Shown here: positions 25,461-33,813 of the stretch, one piece after another
Layout: each line of letters starts with the position of its first letter
How positions within the stretch are numbered: position 1 is the stretch's first letter
Assembly: GCA_900544195.1 (NCBI GenBank)
Contig: UQUJ01000016.1
Span: 1-52,674 of the forward strand
Reading direction: 5' to 3'
From: an uncultured Alistipes sp.
GTDB taxonomy: Bacteria > Bacteroidota > Bacteroidia > Bacteroidales > UBA932
DNA length: 52,674 bases
Program-made: the position numbers and the translations under genes
The notes under the pieces: generated by a model
Databases searched by the model: none
Told to the model about the DNA's origin: nothing
Seen by the model: the letters and a program-made list of their open reading frames with translations, nothing else

Positions 25461-26354
25461 ATGTCAGAGAACGGAGAAAGGCAGTGGCAGGGTACGACTG
25501 ACGGGACCTCGTGGATGCACAGGTCTCTTATCGGGATGATGAAGGTCATTCCGCTGTGGTTTTTTTATCTGCTGATGAGCCTTGCGATTCCGTTCTACGT
25601 GATATTCAATCACGAAGGGTACATCTCCAACTATCATTACTTCCGTCGCAGACATGGTTTCAGACCACTGAAATCTTTCCTTCATGTGTTCGCCTGCCAT
25701 TGGATGTTCGGAACAGTCATCATGGACAGGTTTGCGTCATATTCGGGAAAGAAGTTCAAGGTGGATGTGCCGCAGATGCCGATGTACGAGGAACTTTGCG
25801 CCGGGAAAAGCGGCTTTTTGCAGTTGGGCTCGCACATTGGCAACGATGAGCTGGCCGGCTATGAACTGAGGCCTCCCAAGAAGATGAGCGCGTTGGTGTT
25901 CGGCGGAGAGGGAGAGGCTCTGACAGAGAACAGGGAAAGGATTCTGGGTGGAAATAATGTGCGTCTGGTGAACATTTCCGGGGACATGTCCCATCTCGTG
26001 ATCCTGAACAATGCCTTGGCGGATGGTGAGATTGTGAATATTCACGGAGACAGGGTCTTCGGCTCGAACCGTACAGTCTGTTGTGAGATTCTCGGCGCCG
26101 ATGCGGAGCTGCCTTTGGGGCCGTTCCTGTTGGCTTCGATGAGGAATGTCCCAGCAGTTTCGGTCTTTGTGATGAAGGCGGGATTGAGAAAATACCGTGT
26201 GTGTCTGTATCGTCTGGACAAAGGATTGGAAGACCTCGGGGTGAGAGAGAAGGCAGTGGCGATGGCCAAGGCTTACGCTGGTGCCGTCACGGAGGTGCTG
26301 AAGGTTTATCCTGACCAATGGTTCAACTTTTATGAATTCTGGAAAAATGACTGA
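25461..26354 (+). CDS. Lipid A acyltransferase-like (LpxL/HtrB family) protein
   Basis: The 297-residue protein has an N-terminal membrane anchor (PLWFFYLLMSLAIPFYVIF) and the lysophospholipid acyltransferase-like fold: GSHIGNDELAG in place of the usual HxxxxD/E segment, and the closing PDQWFNFYEFW typical of LpxL/HtrB homologues. Homologues occur in aryl polyene and flexirubin clusters, where they are thought to join the polyene to a lipid or to load an acyl chain. The exact substrate is not known. Confidence 0.82.
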   Translation: MSENGERQWQGTTDGTSWMHRSLIGMMKVIPLWFFYLLMSLAIPFYVIFNHEGYISNYHYFRRRHGFRPLKSFLHVFACHWMFGTVIMDRFASYSGKKFKVDVPQMPMYEELCAGKSGFLQLGSHIGNDELAGYELRPPKKMSALVFGGEGEALTENRERILGGNNVRLVNISGDMSHLVILNNALADGEIVNIHGDRVFGSNRTVCCEILGADAELPLGPFLLASMRNVPAVSVFVMKAGLRKYRVCLYRLDKGLEDLGVREKAVAMAKAYAGAVTEVLKVYPDQWFNFYEFWKND

Positions 26355-28005
26355 GGAAGAACTGAAATCTTTTGACTTCACATCTGTGGACATAGGGGAT
26401 CTTCTGCCTCAGCGGAAGCCTTTTGTCATGATTTCCAGTCTGTTGTCGTGTTCCTATGAGAGGACAGTGACGCGGTTTCTGATTCAGGAGGAGAATGTCT
26501 TCGTGGAGGACGGGAAATTTGTCCCGGAAGGCCTTGTGGAGAACATCGCCCAGACATGTGCCGCAAGGATTGGCTTCATCAACAAGTACATACTTCATAA
26601 GCCGGTCAGCGTGGGTTATGTCTGCGCCTTAAAGGATTTCAAGGTTGTGGAGACTCCGGCCGTCGGCGTGGCAATAGAGACGGAGATCAACCTCAAGGGG
26701 GAATACGGGACTATGCTGATGGTGGATGCGGTCGTAAAATCAGACGGGAATATGATAGCTGAAGGATCGATGGTCATCGCCTTGGATGAGGACAAGCCGG
26801 TTGGCGGGCAGAAGGCCGTGGTCAAGGTCGCAGACAACATCATCTCGCCTCTGGGAACGACTACGGAGGAAAATTATGCCGCTGTGAAGGCCGGAAAATC
26901 GGCACTGAGACTCTACGAATCCTCAAAGAACCTTCCGGAACCATTCTTCGCCTCGTTGATTGACGAGGATTCCTTGGCTGATGAATATGCCGGAATCGAC
27001 TCGTCCGCAAGGATTGGCGAATATGCCGGACTGGACGGTCTCACGCGTTTTGAGAAACGGATAATCCTGTCTGTGTCAAAGGCTTTGAAAGGCACGGAGA
27101 CAAATCCGGCTTCCGAAGATGTGTTGTTCGTGCTATCTTCCACGAAAGGCAATGTGGAACTGCTGGACAGCGATGCCGAACCTTGTGGCGGAGATCCGGC
27201 CGAGAGGGAACGGCTCGGGAACTCGGCGGAGAAAATCGCCGGATTCTTCGGGAACAAGAACACACCGATTGTCGTGTCAAACGCCTGTGTCTCCGGACTT
27301 TGCGCCCAGATAACGGCGATGAGGCAGCTCAGGGCCGGAAAATTCGGCACGGTGATCGTGACCGGATCCGATGTCCAGTCCCGTTTCATCATTTCCGGAT
27401 TCCAGTCGTTCAAGGCGTTGTCGCAGGAGGCATGCAGACCGTTCGACGCGCAGAGAAAGGGTCTGAACCTTGGGGAGGCTGCCGCCACGATCATATTCCA
27501 GTACAAGACTCCCGTGCCTGACGATTGGGTTCTGGTCAATGGTGCGATCCGCAACGACGCGAACCACATCTCCGGGCCGTCCAGAACGGGAGAGGGAAGT
27601 TTCAGGGCGATCAAAGCGGCTCTGGGCGAAGTCAAACCGGAGAGTCTTGCCCTTGTTTCGGTACACGGCACATCGACCGCCTACAACGACGAGATGGAGT
27701 CTATCGCTTTGAACAGAGCCGGATTGCAGAACGTGCCTGTGAACAGCCTGAAAGGCTATTTCGGCCACACGATGGGGGCGGCCGGAATCCTTGAGACCAT
27801 CCTTTCGATGGCTTCGGTCGATGACGGAACGCTACTTGGGACACGGGGATATTCACAGTGCGGGGTCTCTTGTCCGCTGGACATCTCCCCGGAGCCGAGG
27901 AAGACGACAAAGCGGGCTTTCGCCAAGCTGCTGTCCGGGTTCGGAGGCTGCAATGCCGCCGCCATATTCATGAAAGGTGACATTTTTAATGGAGGTGACG
28001 AATGA
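26347..28005 (+). CDS. Hotdog dehydratase-like domain fused to ketosynthase
   Basis: The 552-residue protein has two parts. Residues about 10-150 form a hotdog domain of the FabZ/ApeP type (LLPQRKPFVMISSLLSC, LVENIAQTCAARIGF), but the catalytic GHFPG histidine segment is not present, so dehydratase activity is doubtful. Residues about 200-552 are a KAS I/II ketosynthase with an intact triad: Cys314 in SNACVSG, His440 in VHGTSTAYND and His474 in YFGHTMGAAG. The two are separate genes in the enterobacterial aryl polyene cluster. ATG 26347 was chosen, an 8-base overlap with the acyltransferase gene, over an ATG five codons earlier. Confidence 0.85.
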   Translation: MTEEELKSFDFTSVDIGDLLPQRKPFVMISSLLSCSYERTVTRFLIQEENVFVEDGKFVPEGLVENIAQTCAARIGFINKYILHKPVSVGYVCALKDFKVVETPAVGVAIETEINLKGEYGTMLMVDAVVKSDGNMIAEGSMVIALDEDKPVGGQKAVVKVADNIISPLGTTTEENYAAVKAGKSALRLYESSKNLPEPFFASLIDEDSLADEYAGIDSSARIGEYAGLDGLTRFEKRIILSVSKALKGTETNPASEDVLFVLSSTKGNVELLDSDAEPCGGDPAERERLGNSAEKIAGFFGNKNTPIVVSNACVSGLCAQITAMRQLRAGKFGTVIVTGSDVQSRFIISGFQSFKALSQEACRPFDAQRKGLNLGEAAATIIFQYKTPVPDDWVLVNGAIRNDANHISGPSRTGEGSFRAIKAALGEVKPESLALVSVHGTSTAYNDEMESIALNRAGLQNVPVNSLKGYFGHTMGAAGILETILSMASVDDGTLLGTRGYSQCGVSCPLDISPEPRKTTKRAFAKLLSGFGGCNAAAIFMKGDIFNGGDE

Positions 28006-28553
28006 AGACAACGGCTCATGTCCTGATCACGCCGGAGAAGGTGGTCGTTGGAGAAAAAATACTTATCTTTGGTTCCACTGGAGCTGACCTTTTGGTGGAG
28101 ATTTACCGGCAGAAGGTAGGGAACTATCCCAAGTTCTTCAAAATGGACCCTTTGGCGCGTCTGGGATTCGTCGCGACGGAACTGCTCCTGGGCGAGGAGA
28201 ATCCGAGAAGGACAGACTGTGAGGACAGGGCTGTGATCCTGTTCAACCGGAGTGCCTCCCTTGCGGATGACACCGAGTACCAGAAGACCATCGGGAAAGA
28301 CGGGTTCTTTCCCAGCCCTGCGGTGTTCGTCTACACTTTGCCGAACATCGTGACAGGGGAGGTCGCCATCCGCAACAAGTACTACGGTGAGACCTCTTTC
28401 TATGTGCTTGAACGCCGGGATGACGAACTGATGAAAGAGACCGTGGAGCAGTCATTTCAGGATCCGGTGACGCTGTCGGCGATTGCCGGTTGGCTGGAAT
28501 GCTCTGACCCGGAACATTTTGAGGCAGAATTGTATTTAATTGAAAAACAGTAA
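28002..28553 (+). CDS. Ketosynthase N-half-like protein
   Basis: The 183-residue protein resembles only the N-terminal half of a ketosynthase: FKMDPLARLGFVATELLLG, the AVILFNRSASLADDTEYQKTI strand, and FVYTLPNIVTGEVAIRNKYYG. It ends before any active-site Cys or His region. Such short KS-like proteins recur in aryl polyene and flexirubin clusters and may act as scaffolds or protein-protein adaptors. It overlaps its upstream neighbour by four bases (ATGA). Confidence 0.7.
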   Translation: MKTTAHVLITPEKVVVGEKILIFGSTGADLLVEIYRQKVGNYPKFFKMDPLARLGFVATELLLGEENPRRTDCEDRAVILFNRSASLADDTEYQKTIGKDGFFPSPAVFVYTLPNIVTGEVAIRNKYYGETSFYVLERRDDELMKETVEQSFQDPVTLSAIAGWLECSDPEHFEAELYLIEKQ

Positions 28554-28554
28554 T

Positions 28555-28812
28555 ATGGACGCACTTGTCAACGAATTGAAAACAAAGATCATCGAGGCTC
28601 TCAAGCTTGTTGATCTCAAACCGGAGGACATTGATGCCGACGCTCCTCTCTTCGGAGAGGGTCTTGGACTCGATTCCATTGACGCTCTGGAACTTATGCT
28701 TCTTTTGGAGAAAAACTACGGCATCAAACTTAAGAACCCTGCCGAGGGCAAGGAAGTCTTCAAGTCCGTCAGGACTATGGCCGAGTACATCAAGGCTAAC
28801 CAGTCGAAGTAA
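28555..28812 (+). CDS. Acyl carrier protein
   Basis: This 85-residue protein has the site GLGLDSIDALELMLLLE, with Ser41 the phosphopantetheine acceptor. The start was set at ATG 28555, just after the upstream stop; an upstream TTG would add five residues inside the previous gene. The stop is immediately followed by the GTG start of the next ketosynthase. Confidence 0.92.
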   Translation: MDALVNELKTKIIEALKLVDLKPEDIDADAPLFGEGLGLDSIDALELMLLLEKNYGIKLKNPAEGKEVFKSVRTMAEYIKANQSK

Positions 28813-29994
28813 GTGTCCGGGAGAATCGTCATAACAGGAGCCGGGATCATCTCCGCCATCGGGGTGGGGAAGGAGGAGACCTTGCGTTCTCTGGTCGCCC
28901 GCAAGAGCGGAGTCGGGAGGCTGAGGCATCTTCAGACCGCCCATTCCGACCTGCCTTGCGGAGAGGTGAATATGTCCGACGAGGAACTCAAGAACGCTAT
29001 CGGGGTTCCTGCGGACAGGATTGTTCCTCGGACAACCTTGCTCGGAATCATAGCTGTCAGAGAGGCGATGGAGGAGGCTGGAGTCAAAGGTTCGGATCGT
29101 GCTGCTTTGATTTCCGGGACCACGGTCGGAGGAATGGATGTGACTGAGCGTTGTTGTCATCAAGGTGGTGACCAGTCTCTTTTCCGTCTTCACGACTGCG
29201 GAAGCTGCACGGATGAGATCGCTGATTTTTTCGGTGGTTTCGGCCTTGTGACCACAATCTCCACGGCTTGTTCTTCGGCGGCGAACTCGATTATGCTTGG
29301 TGCGGATCTGATCAAGAGCGGTCGCTGTGATGTCATTGTCGCCGGTGGCGTGGAATGCCTGACCAGATACCATCTCAACGGGTTCAATTCTCTCAAGATA
29401 CTGGACAGCGAGCCTTGCCGGCCGTTCGACGCGACACGTAACGGGTTGAATCTTGGTGAAGGTGCCGGATTCGTGGTCCTTGAAAGTGAGGAACATGCCT
29501 TGAAAAGAGGCGCGGTGCCGCTCGGAATCCTTGACGGCTACGGCAACGCCTGCGACGCGTTCCATCAGACCGCATCCTCAGATGATGGCGAGGGCGCATT
29601 CCTCGCGATGTCCAAAGCATTGAATATGTCCGGTTGGAAACCTTCGGACATCGACTATGTGAACGCCCACGGCACTGCCACACCTAACAACGACGCCAGT
29701 GAAAGCCGGGCTATGATCCGTCTATTCGGCGACAAGGTTCCGCCGGTGTCCTCCACTAAGGCGTTCACCGGCCACACGACCAGCGCGGCCGGCAGCATCG
29801 AGGCGGTGATCTGTCTCCTTGCCATACGGCATGGCTTCATTCCGGCCAACCTGAACTGGAAGGGACCGTTTGTCGGAGGAATCATCCCGGAGACTGAGGG
29901 GCGTGAAGGAGTCACACTCAATCACGTTCTGTGCAATTCATTCGGTTTCGGAGGCAATGATTCGTCCTTGTTGATCTCACGTTATGACAAATAG
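28813..29994 (+). CDS. Beta-ketoacyl-ACP synthase (KAS II type)
   Basis: This 393-residue ketosynthase starts at GTG. The catalytic residues are intact: Cys153 in STACSSAAN, His286 in NAHGTATPND and His321 in FTGHTTSAAG. It should condense malonyl-ACP with the aryl or polyene acyl-ACP. The following gene, a Cys-less KS-like protein, overlaps it by 11 bases, suggesting that the two form a KS/chain-length-factor heterodimer. Confidence 0.92.
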   Translation: MSGRIVITGAGIISAIGVGKEETLRSLVARKSGVGRLRHLQTAHSDLPCGEVNMSDEELKNAIGVPADRIVPRTTLLGIIAVREAMEEAGVKGSDRAALISGTTVGGMDVTERCCHQGGDQSLFRLHDCGSCTDEIADFFGGFGLVTTISTACSSAANSIMLGADLIKSGRCDVIVAGGVECLTRYHLNGFNSLKILDSEPCRPFDATRNGLNLGEGAGFVVLESEEHALKRGAVPLGILDGYGNACDAFHQTASSDDGEGAFLAMSKALNMSGWKPSDIDYVNAHGTATPNNDASESRAMIRLFGDKVPPVSSTKAFTGHTTSAAGSIEAVICLLAIRHGFIPANLNWKGPFVGGIIPETEGREGVTLNHVLCNSFGFGGNDSSLLISRYDK

Positions 29995-30976
29995 GATTTA
30001 CATACGTTCTGCCGCACAGATTTCTGTCCAGAAACCTCTCTGCGAGGGCTGGATGACTGATCCCGCGCCATGCTCCGGGCCTTATCTCAGAAGTCAGGAT
30101 CCTGATTTCAAACAGTTCCTGAATCCGCTGCAGGCACGCAGGATGGGCTTGATTCTGAAACGCGCGATCGCCGTTTCCCTGACCGCATTGAAGGACGCCG
30201 GCATCGAATGTCCGGACGCCATATTCACAGGAACAGGACTTGGTTGCATGGAGAACACGGAGAACTTTCTGTCGGCGATGTGCCGTGACGGGGAAGAGAT
30301 GCTTCCTCCGACCTATTTCATGATGTCCACGCACAACACGATCAGCTCAGCTGTGGCCATCCTGCTTCGTTGTCACGGACAGAACTGCACATATTCGCAG
30401 AAGGACATTTCCTTTGAGAGCGCGCTGCTGGACGCTTTCCTCCAGCTTCAGTTTGGTGGAGTCTCCAACACCCTTGTCGGCTCCCACGATGAGACGACAC
30501 CGGACTCCTACGACCTTCTGGAAGGTGCCGGGTACTTCGGTGAGGGTGTCACTGCCGCCGAGGCATCGTCAGCGTTTGTGCTTTCCGCATCCCCTGGTCC
30601 TTCGACAGGCTCAGGGACCGATTTTGTGACAGACTCAAGTACCCATGGAATGATGCAGGACGACCAGCCCCTGAGCTTGTGGTTCGACAATGCCCGCCAA
30701 CCATCGAAGAAACCTCTCTGCGAACTGGTCGATGTCAGGATTCTTCATGATCCAAAGAATCTGGAATCCATTGTCAATGAATACAATGCCTCACGCGTCA
30801 TTCGCAGCTCTGACTATTTCAAGCTGTTCGGCAAATGCTTCTCGACCTCAGGTCTCGGAGCCTACGAGGCCGCTATGAGGATCGCCAAAGGACTTGACAG
30901 GGACATCCTCGTCGTGAACGATGCCGGAGAGGATGTGGGACTGGTTTATCTTAAAGGCCTATGTGGAGACTGCTGA
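29984..30976 (+). CDS. Chain-length-factor-like ketosynthase homologue
   Basis: The 330-residue protein has a reduced KS fold. The segment normally holding the nucleophilic cysteine reads MMSTHNTISSAVAI near residues 113-126, with no Cys, as in chain-length factors. The later part is short and divergent. A REP-like repeat at 30596-30619 inserts the stretch PGPSTGSGTDF near residue 210. It probably pairs with the upstream KS to set polyene length. Confidence 0.75.
   Translation: MTNRIYIRSAAQISVQKPLCEGWMTDPAPCSGPYLRSQDPDFKQFLNPLQARRMGLILKRAIAVSLTALKDAGIECPDAIFTGTGLGCMENTENFLSAMCRDGEEMLPPTYFMMSTHNTISSAVAILLRCHGQNCTYSQKDISFESALLDAFLQLQFGGVSNTLVGSHDETTPDSYDLLEGAGYFGEGVTAAEASSAFVLSASPGPSTGSGTDFVTDSSTHGMMQDDQPLSLWFDNARQPSKKPLCELVDVRILHDPKNLESIVNEYNASRVIRSSDYFKLFGKCFSTSGLGAYEAAMRIAKGLDRDILVVNDAGEDVGLVYLKGLCGDC
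30596..30619. repeat. REP-like palindrome inside the chain-length-factor gene
   Basis: The 24-base unit GGTCC-TTCGACAGGCTCA-GGGACC is a near-perfect palindrome with the family core. It adds low-complexity residues in frame without breaking the gene. Confidence 0.75.
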
Positions 30977-31314
30977 CACTGTCCGTCATCCAAAGCCTCC
31001 TTCTTTCCGGAGGTCAGGTGCTTCTCAAGTTCGCCCTTGAGAAGATGGGCAGCTTTGAATGGACATGGGCGTTCTTCGGACGTTTGCTTGTCAATTGGTG
31101 GTTCCTTGGCTGCGGTCTCTGCTACGCAGGTGGCACGGTTCTGTGGATGTACATCCTCAAGAGATTCCCGTTCAGCATGGCTTATCCGATGATCAGCCTG
31201 AGCTACGTGTTCGGAATGCTCGCGGCCATATTCATTTTCCATGAGAACATTCCCGCCACCCGATGGATCGGTGTGTTTCTGATCATCAGTGGATGTGTGT
31301 TCATCGCTAAATAG
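30961..31314 (+). CDS. Small multidrug-resistance/EamA-type four-helix permease
   Basis: The 117-residue protein has four hydrophobic segments and the EamA/SMR pattern SGGQVLLKFAL ... FSMAYPMISLSYVFGMLAAIFIFHE. Related small permeases flip lipid-linked sugars (ArnE/ArnF) or export drugs. Next to a GT2 domain and acyltransferases, a flippase role for a lipid-linked intermediate is attractive but inferred. It overlaps the previous gene by 16 bases. Confidence 0.8.
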   Translation: MWRLLTLSVIQSLLLSGGQVLLKFALEKMGSFEWTWAFFGRLLVNWWFLGCGLCYAGGTVLWMYILKRFPFSMAYPMISLSYVFGMLAAIFIFHENIPATRWIGVFLIISGCVFIAK

Positions 31315-31320
31315 TGAAAG

Positions 31321-31959
31321 ATGAAAAGTTTAAGAATAATATTCATTGGTCTTGCGCTGCTTTTCGCCGTTTCATCGGCTTCCGGTGCTGATAGTAAGCA
31401 GCTGACGGAGGCGCAGGCCACAGAGGCCATCAAAAAGATTGACGCTTCATGCGCAGGGATCAAGAGCCTCACGGCTGACTTCAAGCAGGTCAAGGACATA
31501 GCCATCCTTCAAGAGAAGATGGTTTCTACCGGGAAGATGTATTTCGCCGACGGAATGTTGAGGTGGGAATATGTCTCGCCATACACCTGTCTTTTCATTC
31601 TGAACAAGGAGAAGGTGCTTCTGCAGAGCAGCCAGACCTCCAGCAAGATGGATGTGAACTCGAACAGGCTTTTCAAGTCCATCGCAAGGATCATCATGAG
31701 CAGCGTCACAGGGCAGGGATTGTCCGGCGGTGGGGATTTCAAGGTGCGGATGTTCCTTGACGGCGGCTGTTATTCGGCTGAGATGGAACCTCTTGAAAAG
31801 GAGATGAAGCAGATGTTCAAGACTGTCCGCTTGCATTTTGGCAAGGACTTGAAGGTCAATGAGGTGGATTTGGTTGACAACAGCGGCGTGACGGTGATCA
31901 CGATCCGGAACGCCGTGTATAACAAGACGGTCGATGCGAAGGTTTTTGTTGTTGATTAG
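31321..31959 (+). CDS. LolA-like outer-membrane lipid carrier
   Basis: This 212-residue periplasmic protein has a signal peptide (IIFIGLALLFAVSSASG) and the LolA-type fold: CAGIKSLTADFKQVKDIAILQEKMVSTGKMYFADGMLRWEY and a later VNEVDLVDNSGVTVITI. A LolA-like carrier is a standard member of aryl polyene clusters and probably ferries the lipidated product across the periplasm. Confidence 0.85.
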   Translation: MKSLRIIFIGLALLFAVSSASGADSKQLTEAQATEAIKKIDASCAGIKSLTADFKQVKDIAILQEKMVSTGKMYFADGMLRWEYVSPYTCLFILNKEKVLLQSSQTSSKMDVNSNRLFKSIARIIMSSVTGQGLSGGGDFKVRMFLDGGCYSAEMEPLEKEMKQMFKTVRLHFGKDLKVNEVDLVDNSGVTVITIRNAVYNKTVDAKVFVVD

Positions 31960-32494
31960 CCTGCTGCTGCCCATTAGTGTGGTTGGTGAGCCCTGTCGAA
32001 CCACGGTCACTTCGACAGGCTCGGCGACCGGAAACACTGCGGTCACTGAGCCTGTGGTTTGTCTGGGCTCACCAACCATCGAAGTGACCGCTTCGGCCGA
32101 ACGGACCGACACAACAGAATCTTCCTACCTTTTCCCGTTCAGCGATAATGAAACCACCCGCTACACCGTGGCCATAACATACAAAAACGCCTCTTTTTCG
32201 GGAATATGCGTGGTCAAACGGATGGACGGAATCATCGCCGGATCCATAGTCAACGAGTTCGGTATCAGAGCTTTTGACTTCAAGATGAGCGGGAACCGAA
32301 GACGCGTCAAACTGCTCAATGCAATGAAACCTCTTGACAAATGCTTGGTCCGCAAGGCGATAGCACATGATCTCAGGAGACTGTTCGCGGCGGAGAATAC
32401 CGATGAATATGTCTCCGTGGATGAAGGTGGAGCCATCATCATGCAATGCCCGAACCGCCGCTACAGTTTCTCGAAAATGAATATTCCCGAATGA
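31934..32494 (+). CDS. Small exported protein with REP-derived N-terminal segment
   Basis: The 186-residue protein begins with a signal peptide (MRRFLLLISLLLPISVVG). The next roughly 30 residues are encoded by REP-like repeats (TTVTSTGSATGN, then VTEPVVCLGSP). The mature domain from about residue 65 contains RYTVAITYKNASFSGICVVKRMDGIIAGSIVNEFGIRAFDFKM and resembles the small DUF3261-type lipoproteins found after LolA genes in aryl polyene clusters, though I cannot confirm the family. It overlaps the LolA gene by 26 bases and the next gene by ATGA. Confidence 0.65.
   Translation: MRRFLLLISLLLPISVVGEPCRTTVTSTGSATGNTAVTEPVVCLGSPTIEVTASAERTDTTESSYLFPFSDNETTRYTVAITYKNASFSGICVVKRMDGIIAGSIVNEFGIRAFDFKMSGNRRRVKLLNAMKPLDKCLVRKAIAHDLRRLFAAENTDEYVSVDEGGAIIMQCPNRRYSFSKMNIPE
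31984..32089. repeat. Cluster of REP-like repeats after a signal-peptide sequence
   Basis: At least three related units lie here in alternating orientation, e.g. GGTCACTTCGACAGGCTC at 32005-32022 and GGTCACTGAGCCTGTGG from 32041. They are read in frame just after the signal peptide of the 31934 gene. Confidence 0.7.
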
Positions 32495-33780
32495 GACTTT
32501 CAGGCACATTCTTCACTGTGATCTCCACTAAAGAGACCGAGAACGGATCCGAACCACGGTTGGTGAGTCCGGTCGAACCACTCATCAGGCTCGAACCAGG
32601 TAACGTGATCTTCAAGGCGCATTTCCCTGACTATCCGATCACCCCAGGAGCCGTGCAGATCCGTGTGGCCACGGAACTGCTCGAGAACCATCTTGGCAAG
32701 GGACTGACTCTTGCCCGGGTTGGGGACCTTAAATTTATGGAGCCTCTTTTCCCCGGAGCCGAGGTGACATATTCATTCACAGAATCGGTGGAGGTCGATG
32801 GCCACTTGAAAGTGGAACTCACCGTCCGCTCGGAGGAAAAAGTCTTCTCGCGGATGAGCCTTGAATATTCCTGTGAGGGTAGTCCTGATGGCGCATCGAC
32901 AAGCTCGGCGACCACAGTTCCGGTCACTGAACCTGTCGAAGTGACTGAACCTGTCGAAGTGACCGAGCCTGCCGAAGTGACCGAGCCGGTCGCCGAGGTG
33001 TCTATTTGGCGAAACTCCTCCGAGCCGGTCTCTGAGCTTGTCGAAGCGCCCTGCCTATTGAAGAATCTGAAAACCTGCGTCATCATACCGGTCTATAACA
33101 ATGCGGGAACAGTCAAGGATGTGGTGCGGAGAGCATTGAAGTACTGCAAGGACGTGATCGTGGTGGATGACGGCAGCACAGACGGCTCTTCGGATTCATT
33201 GTCTGAACTTGGCGCCGTTGTCGTCCGCTATGAGAGGAACCGTGGGAAGGGCTACGCTCTCAAGACAGGCTTCAAGGCCGCCAGGGACCGCGGCTTTGAA
33301 CGGGCCGTCACCATTGACGCTGACGGCCAGCATTTCCCGGAGGACATCCCTGTTTTTGTCTCCGCTATTAAAGAGCATCCTGATGCCATGCTTGTCGGAA
33401 GCCGCAATCTAAGGATGGAGAATATGCCGGGAGGCAACACTTTCGCCAACAACTTCTCGAATTTCTGGTTCAGACTTCAGACCGGCGTGAAACTCCCTGA
33501 CACCCAGTCCGGTTTCCGTCTCTATCAACTGAACCGCATCGGCAGACTCCGCTTTTTGACCTACCGCTATGAGGCTGAACTGGAACTGCTTGTGTTCCAA
33601 TGTTGGAAAGGAGTCCGGATGCTTCCTGTCGGGATCAATGTCTATTACCCTCCGGAAGGAGAACGTGTCACTCATTTCCGTCCGTTCCGGGACTTCTTCC
33701 GGATCAGTGTCCTGAACACGGTTCTCTGCATTCTCGCTCTATTTTACGGTCTGCCGTCTCGACTGCTTCGTAAAAAATAA
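32491..33780 (+). CDS. Hotdog dehydratase fused to GT2 glycosyltransferase
   Basis: The 429-residue protein starts at an ATGA overlap. Residues about 1-130 form a FabA/FabZ-like hotdog domain with the active-site type segment FKAHFPDYPITPG (His44) and a following ATELLE. Residues about 195-400 are a family 2 glycosyltransferase: VIIPVYNNAGTV, VVDDGSTDGSSD, and TIDADGQHFPED with Asp276. A hydrophobic C terminus follows. The linker (about residues 134-186) is made of in-frame REP repeats giving EPVEVTEPVEVTEPAEVTEP. It probably catalyses one polyene dehydration and one sugar transfer to the product or a lipid carrier. Confidence 0.85.
   Translation: MRLSGTFFTVISTKETENGSEPRLVSPVEPLIRLEPGNVIFKAHFPDYPITPGAVQIRVATELLENHLGKGLTLARVGDLKFMEPLFPGAEVTYSFTESVEVDGHLKVELTVRSEEKVFSRMSLEYSCEGSPDGASTSSATTVPVTEPVEVTEPVEVTEPAEVTEPVAEVSIWRNSSEPVSELVEAPCLLKNLKTCVIIPVYNNAGTVKDVVRRALKYCKDVIVVDDGSTDGSSDSLSELGAVVVRYERNRGKGYALKTGFKAARDRGFERAVTIDADGQHFPEDIPVFVSAIKEHPDAMLVGSRNLRMENMPGGNTFANNFSNFWFRLQTGVKLPDTQSGFRLYQLNRIGRLRFLTYRYEAELELLVFQCWKGVRMLPVGINVYYPPEGERVTHFRPFRDFFRISVLNTVLCILALFYGLPSRLLRKK
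32892..33050. repeat. Tandem REP-like repeats encoding an interdomain linker
   Basis: There are at least five units of the family with cores such as GAACCTGTCGAAGTGAC, GAGCCTGCCGAAGTGACC and GAGCTTGTCGAAG. Several stand head to tail at 18-base steps, which preserves the frame and yields the repeated TEPVEV peptide between the dehydratase and glycosyltransferase domains. Confidence 0.8.
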
Positions 33781-33813
33781 GTATATTCATAAGATAATCG
33801 CGACATACTGCAA

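Noticed and set aside
28243..29565. 440-codon minus-strand open frame opposite the KS genes
   Set aside because: It lies antisense to an ACP and a ketosynthase with clear catalytic motifs; its translation shows no recognisable domain.
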